Shown: positions 27,977 through 36,118 of the stretch, in pieces
Position numbering within the stretch: position 1 is the first letter of the stretch
How the letters are laid out: each line of letters opens with the position of its first letter
Assembly: GCF_015595035.1 (NCBI RefSeq)
Contig: NZ_JADNRN010000001.1
Location: 620,001 to 684,000 of the forward strand
Reading direction: 5' to 3'
DNA: 64,000 bases
Source of the DNA: Marinibium conchae
GTDB taxonomy: Bacteria; Pseudomonadota; Gammaproteobacteria; Enterobacterales; Alteromonadaceae
Made by a program: the position numbers and the translations under genes
Notes under the pieces: model-generated
The model's input: only the letters and a program-made list of their open reading frames with translations
What the model was told of the DNA's origin: nothing
The model's database searches: none

Positions 27977-28378
27977 CTAGATATTTGAACACTTAAGCGT
28001 GATTTTTGAGCTTGCTTTTGCTTCGTTTTTCAAGATAAACCAATAACTACCTATTCTAGGTGGCTTTATTACGGCTTGAACTTTGCCAGTAGTTGACTCC
28101 TTATAAAAAATAAGGTCTTCGTTTTTCATGTTCTCACTATCGCCTGACATAAGCGCTTTATAGCTGCGTTCAGCAATTAAAATTACGTTAAGAGCACCTT
28201 CACTGTTTTCAATTTCACACTTTATCTTGACATTTATGCCGGCAATGATCTCTCTATTCCATTCAAATTCAGGAAGGACTTGCCTTGATTCAGATATAAA
28301 TACTTTTGACTCAGCTGCGAAGCTGAACATGATGGTAGAAAGATAAATAGTGACTAATCCAAATAGTCTTGGTTTCAT
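27977..28378 (-). CDS. Small secreted protein, unknown
   Basis: 133 residues with signal peptide (cleavage near SFA-A). The mature part has two Cys (IKCEIENSEG and TLKCSNI at the end) that could form a disulfide, and a beta-rich character, consistent with a periplasmic Ig-like domain. AGGAGAG precedes the ATG. It is transcribed just ahead of the large lipoprotein gene. I recognise no family. Confidence 0.65.
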   Translation of the reverse strand: MKPRLFGLVTIYLSTIMFSFAAESKVFISESRQVLPEFEWNREIIAGINVKIKCEIENSEGALNVILIAERSYKALMSGDSENMKNEDLIFYKESTTGKVQAVIKPPRIGSYWFILKNEAKASSKITLKCSNI

Positions 28379-28562
28379 ATTCCTCTCCTTGGATATGTGT
28401 TGGTTTGATATTGTTCGATGGTTTTGATTACATACTTAGCTATTTCTTTATGGTGTTTGGACACAAAGCGATTCACTAAGGCGCATAGTATATCTGTTTT
28501 TGCGACAAATATGAACTTACAGATATTATTATTGGCCTATTGAGTAATTTACCGAAGAGCAA

Positions 28563-29081
28563 TTATAACTTCGAAGCAATCTCATTTCTTAATTTTTCAA
28601 CTAGCTTAACATCCGCTCCTGCAACAGCCGTGTATACAAAAGTTTGCTTACTCACTTTGACACACTTTATAGCGGCGCGATTATTATTGAAGTTGCCATA
28701 AACGTAATTTCCGTTTTTAACTACTGATTTAAACCCCAAGGAGTTAAGAATAGATTCGCCTTTCATAGCGCATACCTCGGGCGTTTCCTTTAATGTTTTA
28801 TGATGCGACCAAAGTTGAGGTGTATATTCTTTTTCAACAGTTACTAACTTGGTTTCAGTAACAACCTTTGGCTCGGGCATTTCTTTTTGGCTGACGGCAC
28901 AGCCTGATAATGTAATGATTAGTGCTAATGATAGATATTTGATAAGTCTCTCCTTTTTGTATTGCATCCAGTTTTTCATAAACGTTTCACCGCCTAGTTT
29001 CACATGCTTATCCAGTGCGTCATCAGGTATTGCTTCTGCATAGATATCGAAAGAATAAGTCATTTCTTTGTTAGATGACAT
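28563..29081 (-). CDS. Lipoprotein with unusual start, unknown function
   Basis: The open frame encodes 172 residues, but the lipoprotein signal (KYLSLALIITLSGC) only begins at residue ~48. Just before it is a very strong ribosome site (AAGGAGAG) placed six bases ahead of an ATC codon, where ATG would be expected. Either ATC is used as a rare start, or an ATG has mutated and translation now runs from an upstream ATG (e.g. at 28979 or 28967), adding a charged leader. The mature part has two Cys (EVCAMKGE, AIKCVKV) and a conserved-looking LGFKSVVKNGNYVYGNF stretch. I recognise no family. Confidence 0.6.
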   Translation of the reverse strand: MSSNKEMTYSFDIYAEAIPDDALDKHVKLGGETFMKNWMQYKKERLIKYLSLALIITLSGCAVSQKEMPEPKVVTETKLVTVEKEYTPQLWSHHKTLKETPEVCAMKGESILNSLGFKSVVKNGNYVYGNFNNNRAAIKCVKVSKQTFVYTAVAGADVKLVEKLRNEIASKL

Positions 29082-29091
29082 GGACTTTAAC

Positions 29092-29490
29092 CTAAACGAC
29101 CTGCTTTTTGGATAAGTACATTACCCAAATACCAACGACAAAGTCTACTGCTGCACAAAAGGGTGCCCACCAAGATGGCGCTACGGTTTCTGTAAACTGA
29201 AGATAATGCAAAATATCATATACACCATGCAGCGCAATGGCCAAACCTACAACAAATAAAGACTTATAAGCCCCATACAGAGCAAAAAGTATAAAGACAA
29301 AAGCAATAGATGTCTCTCTTACAATTGAATGGCCAGCCATGACTGCAAACAAGATATAAAAGCTAGCAATAAAAATAAGTATTGAAGGGTAAAAGCTCAC
29401 ATCCCTATCAAAGCGTGTAAATTTTGCGCTAAAGATCAGAAGTAAAGAAAGTACAATCCCGATACAACCTGCCAGTATTAAAATTTTCAT
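29092..29490 (-). CDS. Four-helix membrane protein (DUF6010-like)
   Basis: 132 residues, almost entirely hydrophobic, with four to five helices. The motifs LHGVYDILHY and PSWWAPFCAAVDFVVG, which place His, Asp and aromatic residues at membrane boundaries, resemble the uncharacterised DUF6010 family; this is a recollection and not a search result. It lies between another membrane protein gene (2 bases upstream) and the odd-start lipoprotein gene (10 bases downstream), so the three look like one operon. Confidence 0.65.
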   Translation of the reverse strand: MKILILAGCIGIVLSLLLIFSAKFTRFDRDVSFYPSILIFIASFYILFAVMAGHSIVRETSIAFVFILFALYGAYKSLFVVGLAIALHGVYDILHYLQFTETVAPSWWAPFCAAVDFVVGIWVMYLSKKQVV

Positions 29491-29492
29491 TG

Positions 29493-29846
29493 CTACCTAA
29501 TAATGTAAACCTTCCTAGGAAATCTATACCACAAATAGTAAGCGCCAATTGCAGTACCGACTGGAAAAGAAAGTAACAAAAGAATACATGCTACTAGGGC
29601 TACCCTGCTAATAATGTCCCTTTTTATTACGCCACAAATTCCCGCTAGCAACGCCATGACTGATGGTAGGCACACTACGATAAGTGCTACTGATTGAAGG
29701 AAGGTGAGTCCGGACTCCCCGTGAAAAATCTCGTTGGTTTCAGAAAACGCAGTAATTAAGTTTGGTAAACCAAACCCCATTACAGTGCTGGAAATCAGGC
29801 CGTAAGCAAGAAACATCCAAGTCAATCGAAATTTGTGCTTATCCAT
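29493..29846 (-). CDS. Small membrane protein, unknown
   Basis: 117 residues with three to four hydrophobic segments and a C-terminal FPVGTAIGAYYLWYRFP, a tail seen in several uncharacterised small membrane proteins of bacteria. It ends two bases before the start of the DUF6010-like gene. No function can be inferred. Confidence 0.65.
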   Translation of the reverse strand: MDKHKFRLTWMFLAYGLISSTVMGFGLPNLITAFSETNEIFHGESGLTFLQSVALIVVCLPSVMALLAGICGVIKRDIISRVALVACILLLLSFPVGTAIGAYYLWYRFPRKVYIIR

Positions 29847-30039
29847 AGTCTATCCTTAGGTCTACATGGGGCTGCATAAAGCGGCTCTTGTTTTGCTCTA
29901 CTTTATTTATTAGTTATACACCGCTTCAGCAATGCTGTTTGATAAATGCTTCACCCATTCCGTGAATTTTGAACAGCCATTAACTTTATCTTTGTCAGTC
30001 AACTAACTATTGCCCAAGCGAGCGAGTTGTGTACCTTGC

Positions 30040-30369
30040 TCAAAAAAATACATCAATAAAGTTACCAATATTTGCTATGAACAATCCAGCAAGCAAACCG
30101 TAGCTGAAAGACGCAGACACTCGCGCTTCAGTTTTGTGCCGTTCGATTGTCGCCACCATCTCATCAACTGAGCCTCGTTCGTTAGTGAATTGACTCAATT
30201 TATATTTGGTTTGTCCGTTTAATGGGACGCAGAATTGTTTATGTTTCTTAAAAAAGCGTCGTAAAACTGATTGGGAGTAACCAGTTTCTAAGGAAAGTGA
30301 AATTACTCCTCGACCTTCTTTACCGGAAGATTCCAAAGCTTCTAAAATTTTGCGTTCATTTACACTCAT
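30040..30369 (-). CDS. Winged-helix-like protein with C-terminal membrane helix
   Basis: 109 residues from the ATG at 30369, which has AGGA seven bases upstream; an upstream in-frame start at 30420 has none. Residues ~5-60 look like a small helix-turn-helix (NERKILEALES, TGYSQSVLRRFFKKH) and residues ~85-108 are a hydrophobic segment (ASFSYGLLAGLFIANIGNFI). A DNA-binding-like head on a membrane anchor is unusual. Upstream of it lies the second copy of the 49-bp repeat. Confidence 0.6.
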   Translation of the reverse strand: MSVNERKILEALESSGKEGRGVISLSLETGYSQSVLRRFFKKHKQFCVPLNGQTKYKLSQFTNERGSVDEMVATIERHKTEARVSASFSYGLLAGLFIANIGNFIDVFF

Positions 30370-30784
30370 AATACGTCCTGTATTTATCAATTGTTGAGCT
30401 ACACCGCATTTTAGCAACATGCGTTGGCCGCTCTAGCAAAAATTCTCTCGATAGGAGTATAAGACGAATAAAAGCTACGTGCTACTCCTTGTGACAGTTG
30501 TCTTTTAGACTAGCTCAGTTTATTGAAATGTTGATTTGTGTCAGTTTTGTGTAGCGTGTGTATCTTTCACTCTTGTCGTAAAGGTAGACTAGGCCCCAAA
30601 GTTGAAGTCTTGTTGCATAGTAAAATCGTTTGCGTATCGTTCTCTCGGTGGTGCAGGCAAAGGTGGCAATAGCTTTGTTTGTATGGAAGATGGGTACTTT
30701 TTGTCTAGAGAATGGCAAAGGACCAACGCATAAATTTGGGTACGAACAATAATTCATTTTCACTTAACACTAATTTAGGGAGCA
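30370..30784. other. Gene-poor stretch containing repeat copy B
   Basis: No gene is supported here. It carries the second 49-bp repeat (30502-30550). An open frame on the minus strand (30515-30763) starts without a ribosome site and overlaps the repeat, so I do not call it. The stretch may be remains of an inserted element. Confidence 0.4.
30502..30550 (+). repeat. 49-bp dispersed direct repeat, copy B
   Basis: This matches 23129-23177 in the same orientation with one mismatch. It is preceded by TGTGACAGTTGT, which together with the internal GTGTCAG gives it the look of a mobile-element end, but no transposase lies beside it. Confidence 0.8.
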
Positions 30785-31330
30785 ATGATGAAAGTTTATG
30801 TAAAAGTGTTGTCATGCGTTAGTTTGTTATTTTTTTTATATGCATGTGGAAAGCATATAGCTGAGGCTGAAAAAACCAAACTTGTTGAAAAAACTATTAA
30901 ACAAGATTCGCTAAAAATCTTAGAGAATATCAGTGAAATTAATGAAATGTCTGAACTCATGTACAGTAAAAACGAAAGTATAGAATTGCATACGCTTCTT
31001 TGCAAAGTATCACTTAGCAAAGAGCGTCGGGAACCCTCAAATGTCATTGACAAGTATTGCAGTTTGATGCACGAAGCTGGGCTAACCAGTGTTTCATTTG
31101 GTAAAAAAAATCCCGAGGAAGTCTATATGATCGTAACACAAAGGTATTTTAAAGCTGATAGCGGGTTAATTGAGGGGCTTATTTTGAGCTATGTTTTTGA
31201 GCATGGCAAAACAACTGAATTGGGGCTTAATCAAGAGTTTGCTAATGTAGAAGGGGGAATATATAGATATGAACGTATAAATGGTAAATGGTCTATTATT
31301 GCTGTATGGGTAAATATATTTGATGAGTAA
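30785..31330 (+). CDS. Lipoprotein, unknown function
   Basis: 181 residues from one of two adjacent ATGs, with AGGGAG upstream. The signal ends in lipobox LYAC. A charged helical stretch (~25-70) is followed by a compact domain with two Cys (LLCKVS, KYCSLM). The C-terminus (YERINGKWSIIAVWV) looks like a beta strand pair of the kind found in NTF2-like or DUF-type folds, but I cannot name it. It is the only plus-strand gene in this block and is noticeably AT-rich. Confidence 0.65.
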   Translation: MMKVYVKVLSCVSLLFFLYACGKHIAEAEKTKLVEKTIKQDSLKILENISEINEMSELMYSKNESIELHTLLCKVSLSKERREPSNVIDKYCSLMHEAGLTSVSFGKKNPEEVYMIVTQRYFKADSGLIEGLILSYVFEHGKTTELGLNQEFANVEGGIYRYERINGKWSIIAVWVNIFDE

Positions 31331-31511
31331 TGGCCGTCGTTTATTGCTAACACTATGTACTAAACATCGTCATGGCTTTATTTGAGGGTAGTTTCGCGTT
31401 TACGTATTTGTGGTGATGAGGAAATTTGTGAAATATTTACAGGTGAGTAAGTAAGCCAACCTTTGGTGCTGAAAGTTGTCACAAAAGTTCAAGTCAAAAT
31501 CGCCCAAAAAA

Positions 31512-31587
31512 TGGCCGGCCCTAAGGGACTCGAACCCCTATTTTCCGCTTAGGAGGCAGACGTTCTATCCAGTTGAACTAAGGGCCG
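31512..31587 (-). tRNA. tRNA-Arg (anticodon CCT)
   Basis: 76 bases fold as a complete cloverleaf on the minus strand: a perfect 7-bp acceptor stem (CGGCCCT with AGGGCCG), D stem GTTC/GAAC, anticodon stem TCTGC/GCGGA with loop CTCCTAA giving anticodon CCT, T stem AGGGG/CCCTT with loop TTCGAGT, discriminator G and an encoded CCA. A run of six T follows the CCA and could end transcription. It reads AGG codons. Such tRNA genes are frequent integration targets, but no duplicated 3' end is found to its left in this window. Confidence 0.95.
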
Positions 31588-31638
31588 ACGCTTTCCCAAA
31601 TATAGTGTGATAAATAAGCTCAAAATACAAGGTGTAAG

Positions 31639-33138
31639 CTATTTTATACTCGCTAAAAACTCTTCATGGCTTGGCATAACATTCAAGCACTTTTGCGTTA
31701 CGCTATGTATTTCTGACATTCTGCGCTCCATTTCCTCTTCCTGTAGCAAATTTGCCACCGGGTGATGACGCTTCGGATGAATGCCTTGGCCGTTAAAGAC
31801 TGCAAGCCAACTTACATGATTGAATAGTTCCTGATCCTCACGATATAAACGTGCATTCTCTTTGTATATCGCAATACGCTTTTCTAATGATAAAGGAATA
31901 TCCATTTCTCTAACGTAATTCCAAAAAGGACTATCGTCGCGTTTGGTCGCCTTGTAATGCAATATTAAGAAATCGCGTACTTGTTCATATTCAAGTCTTG
32001 TCTTTTCATTGTAGTAGTCAATGTCGGGTTGATTAAACGACTTGTCAGGGAAATTAGTCATTAACCTGGCAATCGCTGTTTGTATCAAGTGAATGGACGT
32101 TGATTCAAGCGGCTCCAGAAAGCCAGATGAAAGCCCAATCGCAACCACATTTTTGTTCCAAGGTTGTTTTCGAATGCCGGTTGTAAACTTTAACTGGCGC
32201 GGCTCTGAAATGGGGCTAGTATCGAGGTCTTCGCTGAGGCTATCCATGGCACGGCTGTCACTTAAAAATTGGCTAGAATACACATAACCATTTCCTGTGC
32301 GCGATTGTAATGGTATTCGCCATTGCCACCCAGCTTCTTTTGCTGTAGCTCTTGTGTAGGGGGGCAGTACTTTCATACGCTCGCTTAATCGAGTAACAGC
32401 GCTATCACATGGTAAATAATGTGACCAATCGTCGTAACCAGTTTTTAAGGTTTCTTCAATGAGCAAGCCCTTAAAACCTGAGCAATCGATAAACAAATCG
32501 CCGTCAATAGATTCACCGCTATCAAGGCTTACTGACTGAATATGGCCACTTTTGTTGTCTTGTTGTACCGATGAAATTTTGCCCTCTGTGCGCACAACGC
32601 CTCTTCCTTCCGCAAATTCGCGTAAGAAGGCGGCGTACAGTGTTGCATCAAATTGAAATGCATAGGCAATTGTCGCCAGTGGACTACCTTTCATATCGGG
32701 TTTTGCACGCATAAACTTACCGGCTTTGGCAGCTAAAATTTGCAAGTTGAAATCGCCAATAGGCTTAGCACTGCCCAATTTTTGCTGGCGCAACCACATG
32801 TGGTGAAAATGAACACCTTCCATGTCCATGCCGTAGGGGCCAAAAGGGTGTATGTACGATTCGCCAATGCTACCCCAGTTAACAAATTCGATGCCCAGTT
32901 TAAAGGTGGCATTAGTTTGTTTAATAAAACTGTTTTCATCGATACCTAACAAGCGGTTAAAATAAAGAATGTGAGGAATAGTCGCTTCACCAACACCAAC
33001 CGTGCCGATAGCTTCTGACTCAATCAAGTGGATACTAATTTTTTGCTTATCGAGTAATCTAGACATTGCTGCAGCTGCCATCCAACCAGCAGTGCCACCG
33101 CCAACGATTACTATTTTTTGAATATCCATACTGTTCAT
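31639..33138 (-). CDS. Flavin-dependent tryptophan halogenase family protein (copy 1)
   Basis: 499 residues. FAD-binding GGGTAGW (13-19), TVGVGEATIPH loop, catalytic Lys80 in TFKLGIEF, the GWQWRIPLQSRTGNGYVYS motif (containing W-x-W-x-I-P), and the catalytic Glu in GFLEPLESTSI are all present, so it should be active as a reduced-flavin-dependent halogenase (HOCl or HOBr chemistry). The substrate is unknown: copies next to TonB receptors in Xanthomonas, Caulobacter and relatives have been shown to brominate indole-like compounds in vitro. A flavin reductase is not encoded here. It is last in the four-gene operon, 38 bases after copy 2. Confidence 0.85.
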   Translation of the reverse strand: MNSMDIQKIVIVGGGTAGWMAAAAMSRLLDKQKISIHLIESEAIGTVGVGEATIPHILYFNRLLGIDENSFIKQTNATFKLGIEFVNWGSIGESYIHPFGPYGMDMEGVHFHHMWLRQQKLGSAKPIGDFNLQILAAKAGKFMRAKPDMKGSPLATIAYAFQFDATLYAAFLREFAEGRGVVRTEGKISSVQQDNKSGHIQSVSLDSGESIDGDLFIDCSGFKGLLIEETLKTGYDDWSHYLPCDSAVTRLSERMKVLPPYTRATAKEAGWQWRIPLQSRTGNGYVYSSQFLSDSRAMDSLSEDLDTSPISEPRQLKFTTGIRKQPWNKNVVAIGLSSGFLEPLESTSIHLIQTAIARLMTNFPDKSFNQPDIDYYNEKTRLEYEQVRDFLILHYKATKRDDSPFWNYVREMDIPLSLEKRIAIYKENARLYREDQELFNHVSWLAVFNGQGIHPKRHHPVANLLQEEEMERRMSEIHSVTQKCLNVMPSHEEFLASIK

Positions 33139-33176
33139 TGGAATTTCCTGCTTGTTAGTTTTTCAAAATTGATGAT

Positions 33177-34688
33177 TTACAAAGCGTTTGCATAGCGTTT
33201 TATAAACTCAGCATGACTTGGCATTTGCTCAACAGTTCTGCTCATTGCCGTATTCATCGACTGCAAGCTATGTTGGATACCACCTATTGGAACATCAGCT
33301 AAAAGCGGATCTACAGTGAGTGGTTGCATATTCTGACCCGTCATTACCGCGACCCAGCTTGGTATTGTGAATAACTCATGATCATCGCGAAAAACGCGCC
33401 CAACTGTTTTAAACAAATCCATTTTGTGTTGTAAGGAATCTGGAATAGACATCTCTCTACAATATCGCCAAAAGCGAGAATCGCTGCGCTGAGTTGCTTT
33501 GTAGTGCAAAATAATAAAGTCGCGTACCTGATGGAACTCTCGAGTCATTAAACGATTGTATTCTTGCGCTACTTTAGGCGACGGATTCAGTGTTGGATAG
33601 AGCGATATAAATCGACTTATACCTTGTTGAATCAAGAATATTGACGTTGATTCCAAAGGCTCTAAAAAACCACTGGATAAGCCAATAGCGACACAGTTTT
33701 TATGCCAAAACTCTTTTCTACACCCAGTTTGGAAACGGATTATTCTGGGGTCGGCCAGGGGTTTAGCGCCCAGCCCCGACATCAACACTTCATTGGCTTC
33801 GTCGTCACTGATGAAATCAGTACTGTAAATATGGCCGTTTCCTGTTCGATGTTGAGTAGGTATTCGCCATTGCCAACCGGCGCTCTTTGCCATCGACTTG
33901 GTATAAGGCAATAATTCTCCGGTACGCTCAGTCGGCACTGCTTGTGCGCTATTGCATGGTAACCAATGAGACCAATCGTTGTATTGAACGCCAAGCGCCT
34001 TTCCAAGTAGCATCGACTTAAAACCCGTGCAGTCAAAAAAGAAATCAGCGTTAACTAAGCTGCCATCACCAAGCACTAAGCTGTCGAGATTGCCTGATTC
34101 AGAATGAACGATAATTTGCTTAAACTTGCCTTCAATGCGCTTTACCCCACGTTTTTCGGCGTATGAGCGCAAGTAAGCTGCATAAGCACTGGCGTCAAAA
34201 TGATAAGCGTAGCGTATCTGAGATAGGGGGGAGCGGGCATCATTGTTGGGGAGTGCAAACTTCATCTTTTTCGCTGCAAGGGCACACATGCTGTAATGCT
34301 CGATTGCTTCATTATTCCCTGCTCGTTGCAAGCGCAACCAGTATTGGTGAAAGTCGATACCGTTCATATCAACGCCATGTACACCAAAGGGGTGGAAGTA
34401 CTTATCACCTAATTGACCCCAGTCGCTAAATTCTATTCCTAGTTTAAAAGTCCCCTTAGTCGCCCGAAGAAATTCTGCCTCTTCAATTCCTAGCATCTGG
34501 TTGAAGTTTTTAATATCGGGGATCGTTGCTTCACCCACACCAACAGTGCCAATTTCTTCTGATTCAATCAGCGTGATGTCTACGTGTTTTGTATCGAGCA
34601 TACTCGACAGTGCGGCTGCCGTCATCCAACCAGCTGTGCCTCCGCCTGCAATGACTATTTTTCTGATTTGTTCTGATGGCTGCTTCAT
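33177..34688 (-). CDS. Flavin-dependent tryptophan halogenase family protein (copy 2)
   Basis: 503 residues with the full set of halogenase motifs: GGGTAGW (15-21), TVGVGEATIPD, catalytic Lys82 in TFKLGIEF, GWQWRIPTQHRTGNGHIYS and GFLEPLESTSIFLIQ with the catalytic Glu. It overlaps copy 3 by four bases (ATGA), which implies translational coupling. It is more similar to copies 1 and 4 than to copy 3 by eye. Confidence 0.85.
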   Translation of the reverse strand: MKQPSEQIRKIVIAGGGTAGWMTAAALSSMLDTKHVDITLIESEEIGTVGVGEATIPDIKNFNQMLGIEEAEFLRATKGTFKLGIEFSDWGQLGDKYFHPFGVHGVDMNGIDFHQYWLRLQRAGNNEAIEHYSMCALAAKKMKFALPNNDARSPLSQIRYAYHFDASAYAAYLRSYAEKRGVKRIEGKFKQIIVHSESGNLDSLVLGDGSLVNADFFFDCTGFKSMLLGKALGVQYNDWSHWLPCNSAQAVPTERTGELLPYTKSMAKSAGWQWRIPTQHRTGNGHIYSTDFISDDEANEVLMSGLGAKPLADPRIIRFQTGCRKEFWHKNCVAIGLSSGFLEPLESTSIFLIQQGISRFISLYPTLNPSPKVAQEYNRLMTREFHQVRDFIILHYKATQRSDSRFWRYCREMSIPDSLQHKMDLFKTVGRVFRDDHELFTIPSWVAVMTGQNMQPLTVDPLLADVPIGGIQHSLQSMNTAMSRTVEQMPSHAEFIKRYANAL

Positions 34689-36118
34689 GACTTCTTCTTT
34701 AAATATTCTTTGTACTTAACTGTATATGCGTCGCATGGGGGCACCTTTGGCACCAGTATGCTTATAGCTTCTTTCATTTTGTTCAGTTCGAGTGCTATCG
34801 TATTTTGATTAAGGCTAGAGCATAAACTATCTCTTCGCCGTGGCTCACGTTGCATACCGCAGTGCATAATGCTCCAATCTTCGAGGTTAAAAGGCTCCAA
34901 GTCGTAGTTTACCAATAGACCTCTATTGAGAAACTGCTCTATTTTGCGATTCAGAAGCGCATCTGCTCTGTTGTCTTGTGCCCTCGCTGTTGCTGGCATT
35001 TCATCTTTATCAAGCTTCTGACGCGTGTCGAATAATGCGTCGCAGAATATACCAGCATGGTCAACATCGAGAAGGTAGCGACGATTATACTCTTTTCTTT
35101 CCATATCCATGTCAGAGTGAATGGGGATGAGTTCTAGCAAGCGTTCTATGTCACGCTTCAACAATCTGTAGGAAGCATTGCTGTGCGGGCTGAGCAGTGC
35201 CGCCGCATGGCTAATGGCAACACAATTCCCAAGCCAAGCCTTTGCTGAATGGCCAAGTTGAAAGGCTTCAGCGTTAGCGAAGGTTTGCCTACTTACACGT
35301 AGTAGTTGTCGTTTATTTTGTAAAGGCACTTCGCACTGCCAATGCGATTGATGACCTGTTGCGCTGATGCAGGGCCTCGGTGATTCAGCGATGTCTCTAT
35401 CTTCGAGGGAAAAGTACATGTTGCTTTTCACTTCAAAAGCACAATCAGCATGTTGTTGAAGCTTCGCAATAACTTTCCTTTCTGAGCCCGAGCAATCAAT
35501 GAAAAAATCGGCATTGATGGTTTCACCCGTGTGCAATCTAAGGCTTTTCACCGAGGTTTTATTTTGCGTCAGTTCAACCGAGTCCAACTCTGCTGAATGC
35601 ACGGTTACCTTGCTTTGGCTCACACGTTCTCTTAGAAATGAAGCGATACTAGCGGCGTCAAAATGGTAGGCATATTCAGCTCGAGAAAGCGGCAGTGCTG
35701 GTTTATTCTGAGGGGGATGAGCGAAGCGCCCCTGAAGACTCGCTTGGGCGCCAAAAAGGTAGTCTTGCAAGTTCTCTTTTTGCTGCAATAGTATCTGATG
35801 AAACTCCGCCCCAAAATGGCTAGGGAAGGGTAAGTTAAATGCTTGCACCCATCGCAACTGCTTATCGGTCCAATTGCTGTAATGAGTGCCAAATGAGAAA
35901 GCTGAATTGGTTTTTAAGAGTAATTCAGGCTCGCTAATGCCCAAGGATAAATGGAAATCGTAGGCATCAGGACTGGTAGAGCCACCATAAAGCATATCGC
36001 TTTGACTTTGCTCCTTTGGCAAAATTAAGCTTACTTTGCTGCCCTCATCAAGTGCTTTACTTAATGCAATACTGCTTAGATAGGCTGCAATACTATTGCC
36101 ATAGATGACTATTTTCAT
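34685..36118 (-). CDS. Degenerate halogenase-family paralogue (copy 3)
   Basis: 477 residues clearly homologous to its neighbours along the whole length (matching SNW, AEYAYHFDAASIASFLRE, INADFFIDCSGSE and C-terminal parts), but the key motifs are gone. The dinucleotide motif is GNSIAAY where the others have GGGTAGW; the VGVGEAT loop is LYGGSTS; Ser75 replaces the catalytic Lys; HWQCEVP replaces W-x-W-x-I-P; and LLSPHSNAS replaces FLEPLESTS, removing the catalytic Glu. The reading frame is intact and coupled to both neighbours (1-base and 4-base overlaps), so it is not a decaying pseudogene. A structural, substrate-binding or partner role is the likely reason it is kept. Confidence 0.8.
   Translation of the reverse strand: MKIVIYGNSIAAYLSSIALSKALDEGSKVSLILPKEQSQSDMLYGGSTSPDAYDFHLSLGISEPELLLKTNSAFSFGTHYSNWTDKQLRWVQAFNLPFPSHFGAEFHQILLQQKENLQDYLFGAQASLQGRFAHPPQNKPALPLSRAEYAYHFDAASIASFLRERVSQSKVTVHSAELDSVELTQNKTSVKSLRLHTGETINADFFIDCSGSERKVIAKLQQHADCAFEVKSNMYFSLEDRDIAESPRPCISATGHQSHWQCEVPLQNKRQLLRVSRQTFANAEAFQLGHSAKAWLGNCVAISHAAALLSPHSNASYRLLKRDIERLLELIPIHSDMDMERKEYNRRYLLDVDHAGIFCDALFDTRQKLDKDEMPATARAQDNRADALLNRKIEQFLNRGLLVNYDLEPFNLEDWSIMHCGMQREPRRRDSLCSSLNQNTIALELNKMKEAISILVPKVPPCDAYTVKYKEYLKKKS

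Noticed and set aside
30515-30763. 82-residue minus-strand frame upstream of the HTH-membrane gene
   Set aside because: No ribosome site, overlaps the 49-bp repeat, and reads as non-coding; possibly a remnant.
23120-31512. Integrative island with tRNA-derived att site
   Set aside because: No second copy of the tRNA-Arg 3' end and no integrase found, so a tRNA-targeted island cannot be claimed.
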